Positions 45,624-54,891 of a DNA stretch of 58,114 nt are shown one piece after another. The DNA is taken from positions 1 through 58,114 of the forward strand of contig CAYSSJ010000018.1 in assembly GCA_964433675.1 (NCBI GenBank), read 5' to 3'. The translations under genes and the position numbers were made by a program. The notes beneath the pieces are model-generated. The model saw only the letters and a program-made list of their open reading frames with translations, had not been told where the DNA came from and did not search any database. The DNA is from CAYSSJ01 sp964433675. GTDB taxonomy: Bacteria > Cloacimonadota > Cloacimonadia > Cloacimonadales > TCS61. How positions within the stretch are numbered: position 1 is the stretch's first letter; every line of letters begins with the position of its first letter.

Positions 45624-45663
45624 CATAAGTTTGTATTTTTCTAAAAAAAAATGTGAGGTATTG

Positions 45664-45732
45664 ATGAAAACGATTATTATAAAGCCAATCTGGACTAATA
45701 TTTTTTTCTTTGAAACTTCGAGGATATTATGA
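45664..45732 (+). CDS. 22-residue micro-ORF translationally coupled to the radical SAM gene
   Basis: This short frame begins MKTIIIKPIW and ends FFFETSRIL. GAGGTA precedes the ATG by a few bases, and its TGA overlaps the ATG of the radical SAM gene (ATGA). This is the arrangement of translational coupling. It could be a leader peptide or, more speculatively, a substrate peptide of the radical SAM/SPASM enzyme. It lacks Cys and a Gly-rich core but has a Trp, an Asn and three consecutive Phe. Chance remains possible because the region is short. Confidence 0.45.
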   Translation: MKTIIIKPIWTNIFFFETSRIL

Positions 45733-46757
45733 GAGAACAACTCTGGTTTATCAAAAAATCGTTTTCATTTAGACGTCTCTACCATGCTTTTTTGGCTTAT
45801 CTCTGTTATTTCTTCTCTTTGATAACCAAGAAAGGCATGATTAGAGGTTACCCACCTGTCTTGATGATTGAGCCTACTAATATCTGCAATTTGCGTTGTC
45901 CATTGTGCCCGAGTGGTAACAATTCGCTCAAACGAACCAAAGGATATCTTCCATTTGAGCTATATACCAAAGTGGTAGATGAAATTCATGATAAAACTAT
46001 GATGCTAATACTTTGGAATCAAGGTGAACCATTCTTACACACCGGTTTATTGGACATGATCCGCTATGCCAGTGAGCGTAAACTCTTTGTCATCACCTCC
46101 ACAAATGCCAATATAATGCCGGATGCAGAGGCGATAGTTCGCTCCGGTTTGGACACACTGATTATCTCTTTGGATGGCGCTACTCAGGAAACTTATAATA
46201 AATACAGATTGAATGGTGATATAGATAAGGTTATTGCCAATGTGAAAGCACTGGTAGAAGCCAAAAAACGATTGAATTCACCTACACCGATAATCAAATG
46301 GCAAGTGATAGTGATGAAACACAATGAGCATGAGATCGAGGAGATAAAACAATTGGCAGATTCACTCGGAGTGGATACAGTCTCCTTGAAAAGCGCACAG
46401 ATTTATTCCAAAGAGGATATTGAGAATTTCCTGCCCGAAAATCCAAAATATCGACGTTACAAAATATCGGGCGATGATTTTGAATTGAAATTTGGCTTGA
46501 AAAACCGGTGTATTCGACTGTGGACCCAACCGGTGATAAATTGTGATGGTGAGGTAGCCATCTGCTGTTTTGACAAAGATGGAGAATATCATATCGGAAA
46601 TATCAAAGATAATAGTTTCCGCTCACTATGGCATAGCGATAAATTTAATATCATGCGAAAAACAGTGCTGCGAAATCGTTCTTCGATTCCAATTTGCCGA
46701 AACTGCGGTGAAGGGGTCAAGCTGACGATCAAGGAAATTAGTACTCATATTAAATAA
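45729..46757 (+). CDS. Radical SAM/SPASM domain protein
   Basis: This 342-residue enzyme has the radical SAM cluster motif CNLRCPLC (Cys53, Cys57, Cys60). WNQGEPFLH is the GGEP-like motif, and SLDGATQETYNKYR follows. The C-terminal SPASM half has CIRLWTQPVINCDGEVAICC and ICRNCGEG, which bind auxiliary Fe-S clusters. An N-terminal hydrophobic/basic segment of ~40 residues precedes the core. SPASM enzymes modify peptides or sugars, or mature enzymes. The substrate here is unknown; the only coupled gene is the 22-residue ORF upstream. Confidence 0.9.
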   Translation: MREQLWFIKKSFSFRRLYHAFLAYLCYFFSLITKKGMIRGYPPVLMIEPTNICNLRCPLCPSGNNSLKRTKGYLPFELYTKVVDEIHDKTMMLILWNQGEPFLHTGLLDMIRYASERKLFVITSTNANIMPDAEAIVRSGLDTLIISLDGATQETYNKYRLNGDIDKVIANVKALVEAKKRLNSPTPIIKWQVIVMKHNEHEIEEIKQLADSLGVDTVSLKSAQIYSKEDIENFLPENPKYRRYKISGDDFELKFGLKNRCIRLWTQPVINCDGEVAICCFDKDGEYHIGNIKDNSFRSLWHSDKFNIMRKTVLRNRSSIPICRNCGEGVKLTIKEISTHIK

Positions 46758-46876
46758 TTACTCAAAAGCACCGCACCAACCTGTAATCTTTTGAATAATC
46801 ATCAATTAACTAATCTGTATCTCTTGTAGTTTTTATCCAAATTGGTTAAGTTTAACAGTCTGATAGTCAAAACTTC

Positions 46877-46905
46877 TTGACTTCAAAATAGCTATTTAGC
46901 ATATT
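46877..46905 (+). promoter_or_regulatory. Putative sigma70-type promoter of the permease gene
   Basis: TTGACT (46877-46882) and CATATT (46900-46905) are separated by 17 bp, about 50 bp before the start codon. The match is moderate. Confidence 0.35.
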
Positions 46906-46956
46906 TTGTATTATGGGGATTATAAGAAATCCGCGATGAGAATAGATGGAGGAGCT

Positions 46957-48807
46957 ATGGAGTTGAAACGTAGCCTAAAATTGATAGATGTATTTTGCAT
47001 CTCGACGGGTGCGATGGTTAGTTCCGGATTGTTTATTCTTCCGGGCTTAGCATATAGTATCACAGGACCTGCCGTGGCAGTTGCCTATCTTCTCGCCGGT
47101 CTGTTTTCACTTGCCGGTATGCTTAGTATTGCCGAATTAGCCACAGCTATGCCAAAAGCCGGAGGTGATTATTTTTTCATCACTCGGGCTTTGGGTCCTG
47201 CTGTCGGAACTATTGCCGGTCTGCTGAGTTGGTTTTCACTTTCGCTCAAAAGCGCTTTTGCTCTTATCGGAATGGCAGCTTTCGCCAAGTTGATTCTACC
47301 CGGCTATGATATGCAGTTGATCGCTGTGATACTTTGTGCTATCTTTGTTGGATTAAATATACTCGGTGTGAAGCAAGCAGCAAGATTTCAGGTAACTTTG
47401 GTGCTTGTCATGTTGGGTTTGATGATCTTGTACATCGTATTGGGGCTTCCCAAAGTTCAGTTAGAAAACTTCCAACCTTTTTCTACTGCAGGTTGGGAAG
47501 GTATCTTTCAGACTGCTGGTTTTGTTTTCGTCTCTTATGGTGGTTTACTCTATATCAGTTCTATCGCCGAAGAAGTAGATAATCCCAATAAAATCTTACC
47601 ACTTGCCCTCATTTTATCTTTGACGGTAGTATGTATATTCTATGTTCTGATGGTATTTGTAACCACAGGTGTACTCCCCGCATCTGATTTTTCCGGTTCG
47701 CTTACTCCGATTTCGGATGGTGCCGGTATTTTTATGGGAGAATGGGGTGTGATTGCTTTGAGCATAGCCGCTATTTTGGCTTTTGTTTCAACAGCGAATG
47801 GCGGTTTGCTCTCCGCCTCTCGATATCCGATGTCTCTCAGCCGCGACAGACTGATGCCGAAATTTCTCGGGCGCATCAGCCATCGGTTCAATACCCCTCA
47901 TCTATCTATTATCATTACCGGTATTTTTGTAATAATTTTCCTCTTGTTGGAATTGGAAGTATTGGTAAAAGCTGCCTCTACAGTTGTGATCCTTACCAAT
48001 ATACTGGCATGTCTTACCCTGATTATCCTACACGAAAGTAAACTGCAAAACTACCAACCGAAATTTAACTCACCACTATATCCATGGTTGCAGATCATCG
48101 GGATTCTCGGCTTTGTTTTCCTTTTATTTGAGATGGGACTCTCCTCTTACATCATCACATCTTTTCTGATTTTGATAGGATTCTTCACTTTCTGGTTTTA
48201 CGGAAGGATAGAATCGGACAGAGAGTATGCCTTACTTTATTTGGTCGAGCGGATTACTTCCAAAGATATAACCAGTTATACATTAGAAACTGAGCTGAAG
48301 GAGATCATCCGTGAACGTGATAATATCAGCAGAGATCAATTTGATGAGATCATAGAAGAATGTCCTATTTTGGATTTGGAAGGACCTCTAAAAATGGAGG
48401 AATTTACTGATCTGGTCTCCGATAGATTGGAAAGAGAACTGCATTGTAACAAAAAAGAAATTTACGATGCCCTTTTAAAGCGGGAGAATGAATATAGTAC
48501 GGTAATAAGTGAGCATCTTGCTATTCCTCATATTATCATTTCCGGTGAAAATATATTCACCATACTACTGGCAAGATGTAAAAAAGGTGTAGAGTTTCCT
48601 GAGACCGATAGTTTGATAAATACCATTTTTGTGATCGCAGGTAGCAAAGACAAGCGCACCTTTCATCTGCGTACTCTTGCAGCTATAGCTCAGATAGTAA
48701 ATGACCCCTCTTTTGAGAAGCGGTGGATGTCTGCCAGTAATGAAAAAGCGCTACGCGATACAATCTTGCTTGCCAATAGGAACCGCAACAAGTATTTTGC
48801 TTCATGA
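46957..48807 (+). CDS. APC-superfamily amino-acid permease fused to a PTS EIIA type-2-like domain
   Basis: Residues 1 to about 425 form twelve hydrophobic segments of an APC transporter. The start ISTGAMVSSGLFILPG and ELATAMPKAGGDYFFI are typical of amino-acid/polyamine permeases. The remainder is cytoplasmic. After a linker, residues ~475-615 look like EIIA of the fructose/mannitol type, with SEHLAIPHIII carrying the phosphorylatable-type His near 525. Such fusions suggest control of uptake by phosphorylation or metabolite state. The start at 46957 has GGAGGAG upstream. The radical SAM gene lies 200 bp before it on the same strand. Confidence 0.9.
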   Translation: MELKRSLKLIDVFCISTGAMVSSGLFILPGLAYSITGPAVAVAYLLAGLFSLAGMLSIAELATAMPKAGGDYFFITRALGPAVGTIAGLLSWFSLSLKSAFALIGMAAFAKLILPGYDMQLIAVILCAIFVGLNILGVKQAARFQVTLVLVMLGLMILYIVLGLPKVQLENFQPFSTAGWEGIFQTAGFVFVSYGGLLYISSIAEEVDNPNKILPLALILSLTVVCIFYVLMVFVTTGVLPASDFSGSLTPISDGAGIFMGEWGVIALSIAAILAFVSTANGGLLSASRYPMSLSRDRLMPKFLGRISHRFNTPHLSIIITGIFVIIFLLLELEVLVKAASTVVILTNILACLTLIILHESKLQNYQPKFNSPLYPWLQIIGILGFVFLLFEMGLSSYIITSFLILIGFFTFWFYGRIESDREYALLYLVERITSKDITSYTLETELKEIIRERDNISRDQFDEIIEECPILDLEGPLKMEEFTDLVSDRLERELHCNKKEIYDALLKRENEYSTVISEHLAIPHIIISGENIFTILLARCKKGVEFPETDSLINTIFVIAGSKDKRTFHLRTLAAIAQIVNDPSFEKRWMSASNEKALRDTILLANRNRNKYFAS

Positions 48808-48928
48808 TAAAAATTTTTTTTGAGCTCTATTACCCGGTTTTATTATTGTGTAAACAGAGATTTTCTTAAAAAAAACTTGCCTCAATATGTACATTATTAA
48901 TATTTACTTTTAAGGAGGTAAACATCCT

Positions 48929-50242
48929 ATGAAAAAAAGTATATTTTTCATTGTTCTTTGTGTATTTGTCTTTATTTTTACTGCAGAAGCAAGTGGCAGG
49001 GAAGTTGCAGTGCTGATAGAAATCGAAGACACGATTACTGCCGGTCAGCTTACTTTTCTGGAAAGACAGTTGGAAGCTGCTGTTCAGGAAGATATCCATC
49101 TGTTTATCATCCAACTTAACACACCCGGCGGTTTGGTAGATGTTACTTTCAAGATAAACGAAGCAATTTTGAACGCTCCATTCCCTGTGGTAGTCTATGT
49201 AGCTCCTACTGGAGCTATCGCTGCATCTGCCGGTGCCTTTATCGTACTCTCGGCAGACATAGCAGCTATGTCTCCCGTCTCTACTATCGGAGCAGCTCAA
49301 CCACTATCAATAAGTCCGGACGGAGTACAGGAAGCTGACGATAAAACTACGAAATTTCTGGCAAGACATGCCCGCAGTTTAGCCGAAGAAAAAGGAAGAC
49401 CGGCGCATATAGCATCTGGCTTTGTAGAAGATAACCTGACCCTTACTGCCGGAGAAGCACTGGCAGAAGGCATAGCTGATCTGATCTCACCCAACATTGA
49501 TGATTTGTTACTACAATTAGATGGCATGGTAATCGAAAAGAATGATCAGACTTATACACTCGCTACTACTGATATCGTAGTGGATCACCGCTTGATGAAC
49601 AGACGAGAAAGCCTGCAAAAATGGGTCAGTAATCCTCAGATTGCCTTTCTTATCTTGATGCTCGGAATAATGGGGATCTATTTCGGTTTGAGTATGCCAG
49701 GCACATTAGTGCCGGAAGTATTGGGAGCTCTTCTTCTTATACTTGGAATTTATGGGATCGGACTTTTTGATACCAATACAGTCGGCATAGTATTTTTATT
49801 AGCCGGTGTCGGTTTGATAGTAGCGGAGGTCTTCACCTCCGGATTCGGGATACTAGGAGTCGGTGGTATAATCGGAATTTTAGCAGGAGCTTTGATGCTG
49901 CCTCATGAACCTTTGATGGGAATAGACTGGTATGGCACTTTTATCCGTACTGTTCTCGGTATTGTCATCGGAATCGCGATAATATTGATATTTGTCATCC
50001 AAAGGATAATATATACCAGAAAGCATCCACCCTCTCATGCAATAAATCTTTCTACACCTCAAGCCGGGACAGTGGTAGAAGAACTCAAACCGGAAGGGAT
50101 AATAAAAGCACACGGTGAATTGTGGTCAGCTCGCAGTGAGGACGGAACCGAAATCCCGGTTGGAACAGAGGTAGTTGTCACTCGTGCAGATTCACTCAAA
50201 TTATGGGTAAAACCAAAAAATGATAAAGAAGGAGGAGAATAA
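48929..50242 (+). CDS. nfeD: NfeD-type membrane-bound serine protease (ClpP-class)
   Basis: A signal peptide (about 1-22) is followed by a ClpP/S49-like protease domain (about 25-220), LNTPGGLVDVTFK and TGAIAASAGAFIVLSAD with the catalytic Ser near 100. Four or five transmembrane segments (about 235-360) and a C-terminal OB-fold NfeD domain (about 375-437, GTVVEELKPEGIIKA) complete it. This long NfeD1b class is regularly paired with a slipin gene, which follows here by 2 bp. In archaeal homologues the protease cleaves the C-terminus of the partner stomatin. AGGAGG precedes the start. Confidence 0.94.
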   Translation: MKKSIFFIVLCVFVFIFTAEASGREVAVLIEIEDTITAGQLTFLERQLEAAVQEDIHLFIIQLNTPGGLVDVTFKINEAILNAPFPVVVYVAPTGAIAASAGAFIVLSADIAAMSPVSTIGAAQPLSISPDGVQEADDKTTKFLARHARSLAEEKGRPAHIASGFVEDNLTLTAGEALAEGIADLISPNIDDLLLQLDGMVIEKNDQTYTLATTDIVVDHRLMNRRESLQKWVSNPQIAFLILMLGIMGIYFGLSMPGTLVPEVLGALLLILGIYGIGLFDTNTVGIVFLLAGVGLIVAEVFTSGFGILGVGGIIGILAGALMLPHEPLMGIDWYGTFIRTVLGIVIGIAIILIFVIQRIIYTRKHPPSHAINLSTPQAGTVVEELKPEGIIKAHGELWSARSEDGTEIPVGTEVVVTRADSLKLWVKPKNDKEGGE

Positions 50243-50244
50243 TT

Positions 50245-51006
50245 ATGGATCCTTTTGTTTATGCTCTAATAATTGTTGGTGTCTTATTTTTGATGTCAGC
50301 AATCAAAATCGCTCGTGAATATGAACGATTAGTTGTTTTTAGACTTGGTCGTCTAATCAAAGAAAAGGGACCGGGATTGATCATTGTCATTCCAATAGTG
50401 GACAGGACTCTGCGTATCCCACTCAGAATTGTCACTTTGGATGTGCCTACCCAAGAGGTAATAACCAAAGACAATGTGACAGCCAGTGTGAATGCGGTAG
50501 TTTATTACCGTGTAGTTGATCCGAGCAAAGCTGTGGTCAATGTGGAGGAATATCGTTATGCTACCGCTCAATTAGCCCAGACTATTCTGCGTAGTGTCTC
50601 CGGTCAGGCAGAGTTGGATGAGCTTTTATCCGAAAGGGATAAATTGAATACACAAATCCAAAAGATCTTAGATGAAGCTACAGATCCGTGGGGTATCAAA
50701 GTTACAGCCGTTGAGATCAAAGATGTAGGTATCCCGGAAAACTTACAACGAGCTATTTCCAGACAAGCAACTGCGGAAAGAGAACGTCGAGCGATCATCG
50801 TTCAAGCCGAAGGTGAACAGCAAGCAGCACTCAAACTTTCTCAGGCAGCAAAAGAGCTCTCAGCTCAAGATGGTGCTCTGTTTATCCGTATGTTGAGAAC
50901 TCTCTCGGAAGTTGCCGGGCAAAAAGGTTCCATCATTGCGTTCCCCTTGCCGATAGAATTGAGACACATATTCCCCAAAACTCAGGCAGAAAAAGAGAAT
51001 CAGTAA
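50245..51006 (+). CDS. Slipin (stomatin/SPFH-domain protein)
   Basis: A single N-terminal membrane helix (about 4-18) is followed by the SPFH/Band 7 domain (REYERLVVFRLGRLI, VDVPTQEVITKDNVT-like segment, VVYYRVVDPSKAV). A coiled-coil region rich in Ala/Gln/Glu (ATAERERRAIIVQAEGEQQA) and the C-terminal LPIELRHIF complete it. Slipins oligomerise on the membrane and organise microdomains. The 2-bp gap to nfeD makes this a standard nfeD-slipin operon. A strong bidirectional terminator follows. Confidence 0.95.
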   Translation: MDPFVYALIIVGVLFLMSAIKIAREYERLVVFRLGRLIKEKGPGLIIVIPIVDRTLRIPLRIVTLDVPTQEVITKDNVTASVNAVVYYRVVDPSKAVVNVEEYRYATAQLAQTILRSVSGQAELDELLSERDKLNTQIQKILDEATDPWGIKVTAVEIKDVGIPENLQRAISRQATAERERRAIIVQAEGEQQAALKLSQAAKELSAQDGALFIRMLRTLSEVAGQKGSIIAFPLPIELRHIFPKTQAEKENQ

Positions 51007-51029
51007 AAAGTTAGAATTTGGACAAAAAC

Positions 51030-51062
51030 GGAGACGGTTTTTATCGACCGTCTCCTTTGTTC
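51030..51062. terminator. Bidirectional intrinsic terminator between slipin and sppA
   Basis: GGAGACGGT / ACCGTCTCC is a perfect 9-bp stem with an 8-nt loop. TTTGTTCT follows on the plus strand and GTTTTTGTCC on the minus strand, so it can serve both convergent units. Confidence 0.85.
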
Positions 51063-51082
51063 TATCTTAGGGGGAAGTTATA

Positions 51083-53431
51083 CTATTCGACCGTCACTTG
51101 GTAGGGCGATATGAACCAAAATCGTTCATTATCGAATTTCATCATCAAATCTGCAATATCGAACAGCATTTCTATTTCTTCCGGTAACCGGGGAGTAAAT
51201 AGTTTCATATTCATAAACGGTGGCATGGAGTCTACATTGATAGTGAAACGATGTTTTGTTTTGGGATATTCAACCAGTTCAATCTCATGAGTTAATTCTG
51301 CCAGATCCTGCATTTTCTGCAAAGCTGTTTTCAGCCCTCCAAGTTCATCTATCAACCCAAATTCCAAAGCATGGTAGCCGGACCATATTTGTCCTTGAGC
51401 ATATTGATGAACTTGAGCTGAGCTCATATCTCTACCTCTTGCTACTACATCGATGAAAATGTCGTAAACTTCCATAATGCTTTGATTAATTATATCTTCT
51501 TCTTTGGAAGTCATTTCGCGGTAGAGGGCGCCCAAATCGGCTTGCTCGCCACGTTTTAATGTTTCCCAGTTTATCTTCAGCTTATTATAGGCTTCTTCCA
51601 TATTAAAAAGCAGTCCCAGCACTCCGATAGAACCGGTTAATGTAGTCGGTTGCGCTACTATATAATCTGCATTAGCAGAGATATAATAACCGCCCGAAGC
51701 TGCTGCACCACCCATAGATATAACTACCGGTTTACCAGCTTCTCTGCATTTTTCAACCTCGCGATTGATAATATCGGAAGCCAAAGCAGAACCACCGCCA
51801 CTATCTACGCGAATTACTATCCCTTTGATATTTTTATCTTCTCGTGCTTCTCGCAGAGCTTTCGCCATCGTCTCCGATCCTATCGATCGTCCTGCTTGAC
51901 CTTCGCCGGTGTTGATACCACCGATTGCGTAAATGATGGCGATCTGTTGTTTGGGAGGGTCAGACCAATCATATCTGGCATCTTCGCGGGTAATGTGTTT
52001 GACTACTCTGAATTGACCCAGTTTATCTTCTATTTCATCTTCATAGATGATACCGTCTATCAAACCTGTTTCCAGTGCTTTAGAAGCGGAAAGATATGGT
52101 CCGTTATTGATGATATCATCTACATTTGCAGTAAGTCGGTCGCTTCTTCCTGCCGAGATCATTTCGATCATTTTTTCATAGTAAAGATCGAGAAGCAGAC
52201 CGAGATTCTCTCGTTCAGCCTCTGTCATTGCTGCTTCAGTAAAGATATTCGCCCCGGATTTGTAATCATGGCTTCTGAAATTGTATGCTTTGATTCCCAA
52301 AGCATCGAGCGATTCTTTGATATATGGCATAGAGATCGATACCCCGCGCAGATCGACGGAACCGATAGGATTAAGATAGATCTCATCGGCGATAGAAGCT
52401 GCAAAAGCATAGTTTATATTACCAATATTCTCATAATAAAATACCACTTTTTTACCTTCGTTTTTGAATTTCAAAAAAGCATCTCGCAGCTCCAGAATGT
52501 TGGCAAAATTGGTGCTGAAATTACCCGATTTTATCAGAATGCCGCGGATATTATCGTCATTTTGGAGTGTTTCCAATTCCTCTATCAGTTCTTCTAAAGT
52601 TTGTTCATCTCCGGATACGATCTCAAAAGGTCCGATGATATGCTTAGGTTGTTTATCAACAATCCGGGACGGTAACTTGAAATCATAATAAATATCTTTG
52701 GGGCTTCGCGAAAGAGTGGTGCGGAAATTTCTGTCGGAGAGATGAATATAATTTGCACTATGAGAGATAGAATTATCAGAATCAAAATTTGCTTTCGTGC
52801 CAAAATTCAGTTTACCGAAACTGACCCCGAAATTCAAATTTATTGCCTCGTTCTCCAGATCATAAGCTCCACCGAGATTGATGCCATCGACTAATTCTGT
52901 CTGCAAGCCTACCGTCGGCTTGAGCCAATCTTCATCATAGACCATATCTGCACTTATAGATACTCTATTATTCAGAAAACCATGCGAGATAAATGGTCGG
53001 ATAGCTACTCCGAATTGATGCAGATCATCTCTGGTTCTGGCTGCAAAAGACAATATATTATGTGGTCTATACAATGCTGAATATGTGGGCTCACCGGATT
53101 TGATTCCACTGTTTATCCAATCCCAAGAAAAGCCTAAATACAAATTCCTTACAAAACTTGAAGATAAAGCCATAAGATGCTGATCGTAGTGTTCTTGTTT
53201 ATCGTAAACATAGGCAAAATTATCGAAATTAACAAACAATGTGTGAAGTTTGTTCAGAAATCCATCTTCATCATAATATCCTTGATAAGCGAATCCACTC
53301 GCATTACCGAAACTCAAAGCTGCCGCATTATTCTTTGCTGCTTCATAATCATCAGCGAGAGCCAGCGGTGACCAGGCAGACAAACTAATAGTAAGCCCCA
53401 CCAAGATCGCAATCATCACCATTTTTTTCAT
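51083..53431 (-). CDS. sppA: Signal peptide peptidase SppA (67K type) with N-terminal outer-membrane-barrel-like extension
   Basis: The C-terminal ~530 residues are a full tandem S49 peptidase. The catalytic Lys is in HDYKSGAN near 390 and the Ser in AAASGGYYISANADYI near 579, as in E. coli SppA. TLTGSIGVLG follows. The signal peptide spans about 1-26. The next ~230 residues (about 30-260) are alternating beta segments such as NLYLGFSWDW, LNNRVSISADMVYDE and INLGGAYDL, resembling an outer-membrane beta-barrel. Length is 782, against about 620 for ordinary 67K SppA. It digests cleaved signal peptides and perhaps other envelope proteins. Confidence 0.9.
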   Translation of the reverse strand: MKKMVMIAILVGLTISLSAWSPLALADDYEAAKNNAAALSFGNASGFAYQGYYDEDGFLNKLHTLFVNFDNFAYVYDKQEHYDQHLMALSSSFVRNLYLGFSWDWINSGIKSGEPTYSALYRPHNILSFAARTRDDLHQFGVAIRPFISHGFLNNRVSISADMVYDEDWLKPTVGLQTELVDGINLGGAYDLENEAINLNFGVSFGKLNFGTKANFDSDNSISHSANYIHLSDRNFRTTLSRSPKDIYYDFKLPSRIVDKQPKHIIGPFEIVSGDEQTLEELIEELETLQNDDNIRGILIKSGNFSTNFANILELRDAFLKFKNEGKKVVFYYENIGNINYAFAASIADEIYLNPIGSVDLRGVSISMPYIKESLDALGIKAYNFRSHDYKSGANIFTEAAMTEAERENLGLLLDLYYEKMIEMISAGRSDRLTANVDDIINNGPYLSASKALETGLIDGIIYEDEIEDKLGQFRVVKHITREDARYDWSDPPKQQIAIIYAIGGINTGEGQAGRSIGSETMAKALREAREDKNIKGIVIRVDSGGGSALASDIINREVEKCREAGKPVVISMGGAAASGGYYISANADYIVAQPTTLTGSIGVLGLLFNMEEAYNKLKINWETLKRGEQADLGALYREMTSKEEDIINQSIMEVYDIFIDVVARGRDMSSAQVHQYAQGQIWSGYHALEFGLIDELGGLKTALQKMQDLAELTHEIELVEYPKTKHRFTINVDSMPPFMNMKLFTPRLPEEIEMLFDIADLMMKFDNERFWFISPYQVTVE

Positions 53432-53443
53432 TTTTTCCCTCCG

Positions 53444-54784
53444 TTATCTTAATTCATCAATAATAATATTACCGTTCGTGGTGTTTACCCTAATCGTATG
53501 GTTGCCGTTTCCCATATCACCTAGCAAGGTAAATTTGGTTCTTTCTTTCTCTTCTAAATTTGTGATGTTGGTATTGATAGTTCCATTGGAAGTACGCATC
53601 TGAAAGCTTGCTTGTAGATTGGGATTTACATATAGTTGTACTCTCCCGTTTGTAGTCTGAATATCTATGTCATCTGTTATATTCAATATCTCAGAGTGGA
53701 TACGAGCATTGGAGGTGTGTAATGATCTGATATTATACACGTTGGAAGTATTGATACCACCGTTGCTGGTTATAGCGACCAACTTTTCTCCCTTTACATC
53801 CTGCAAAACTATCTTTCCGTTAGTAGTTCTGACCGATTTTACCGCTGTATCTTTGGGAACTTTGATATCATAGTTCACGCTTACCGATCTTGGTCGGTTC
53901 AACGTTTTGATAATGCAGTTCTTTTCTCCTTCCACGGTAATTTCTACTTCATCAAAATCTTTCTCATCCTTTCTGGTAGAAGCCTCGACTTCGATCAGTA
54001 CATAAGATTTTCCCCAAGTGGAGATTTTTACATCACCGTTGGAATTATCAATTTCGAGGTTGGATACCAGACCATCTTTACCTTCGAAAGTTTTGCTTAA
54101 GCTTCTTTTTGTTCTATTATCAACACTACTTTCAAATAGTGAACTGATCATCTTTCCCTGTTCATCATTTACCACATCGGTAATGATCTTTTCGGGTGAA
54201 CTATCTACGACGGACATTACCCCTCCTGTTACCAGTCTTACAAAACCACCGAGCATTTTTCCCCAGAATCCTGTAAAATGTTTATCCTTGCCATCACCTT
54301 CGATTATGATACCTTCTTTTCCGATGGTTACGATCTGATCGTCTTCATAGGCAAAGATCCCCTCGGGGCTTATCTCGGCAACTTTTGTACCGTCTGTTTT
54401 CTCTACGGATAACGTTTTATCTTTTAATACAATAATCGTATCTTCCGTCCTATCGTGCAAAGTTACCATCGTATCGGTGAACCTACCGGACAGATTGGCT
54501 TTTTCGATAGTATAAGTTTTATTCTTCGGCAATTCCAATTCAATTTTTACCGGTTTTGAAGAAGCAATCCTCAGCATTTGCTTCTCTAATGTGACTTTCA
54601 CTTCATCTTTGTCTTCCGAAATTATCCTTGCATTTTTGCTATCAACAAAGCTTAGATCTCGCAGTTTCACATTTTCGAACTGGAGTTCTACTTCTCCTTT
54701 TGGTAACTCAATCTCCTGCTGAGCTGAAAACAACACAGTTGCGAATACTATCAGCAATGTTATACAGGAAATAATCCGCTTCAT
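53444..54784 (-). CDS. Exported DUF4097-type (toastrack-like) beta-repeat protein
   Basis: A signal peptide (about 1-22) is followed by an unassigned beta-rich domain. A hydrophobic segment (about 173-190) comes next, then a C-terminal right-handed beta-repeat (about 225-446). The repeat has short units like LVSNLEIDNSNGDVKIST, VRTTNGKIVLQDVKG, IQTTNGRVQLYV and MRTSNGTINTNI. This T-S/T-N-G periodicity is typical of DUF4097, often found with envelope-stress and ABC transporter operons. Its ATG overlaps the stop of a 33-residue ORF. It is the last gene of the GntR/ABC operon. Function unknown. Confidence 0.8.
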   Translation of the reverse strand: MKRIISCITLLIVFATVLFSAQQEIELPKGEVELQFENVKLRDLSFVDSKNARIISEDKDEVKVTLEKQMLRIASSKPVKIELELPKNKTYTIEKANLSGRFTDTMVTLHDRTEDTIIVLKDKTLSVEKTDGTKVAEISPEGIFAYEDDQIVTIGKEGIIIEGDGKDKHFTGFWGKMLGGFVRLVTGGVMSVVDSSPEKIITDVVNDEQGKMISSLFESSVDNRTKRSLSKTFEGKDGLVSNLEIDNSNGDVKISTWGKSYVLIEVEASTRKDEKDFDEVEITVEGEKNCIIKTLNRPRSVSVNYDIKVPKDTAVKSVRTTNGKIVLQDVKGEKLVAITSNGGINTSNVYNIRSLHTSNARIHSEILNITDDIDIQTTNGRVQLYVNPNLQASFQMRTSNGTINTNITNLEEKERTKFTLLGDMGNGNHTIRVNTTNGNIIIDELR

Positions 54785-54882
54785 GACAAACCTCCTTTCA
54801 TCATAACTCTAATCTTTTTCTTCCTTACTAATAATTCTGAGTATTCAAAACTCTGAACCAATCCGTTTATTTTTGCCTTCAT
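54781..54882 (-). CDS. 33-residue micro-ORF between the ABC permease and the DUF4097 gene
   Basis: The frame begins MKAKINGLVQSFEYSELLVR and ends MMKGGLS. AGGAGG lies five bases before its ATG, and its TGA overlaps the next gene's ATG (ATGA), so its translation would drive the DUF4097 gene. It is basic and hydrophilic, with no membrane segment. Its last codons (AAA GGA GGT) double as the Shine-Dalgarno of the following gene. This suits a coupling ORF better than a protein with its own function. Confidence 0.6.
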   Translation of the reverse strand: MKAKINGLVQSFEYSELLVRKKKIRVMMKGGLS

Positions 54883-54891
54883 ATTTGCCTC

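Noticed and set aside
51650..52597. 315-codon open frame on the plus strand opposite sppA
   Set aside because: It lies entirely antisense to a clearly conserved S49 peptidase, has no ribosome-binding site and no recognisable domain. Its composition is that of a reversed coding frame.
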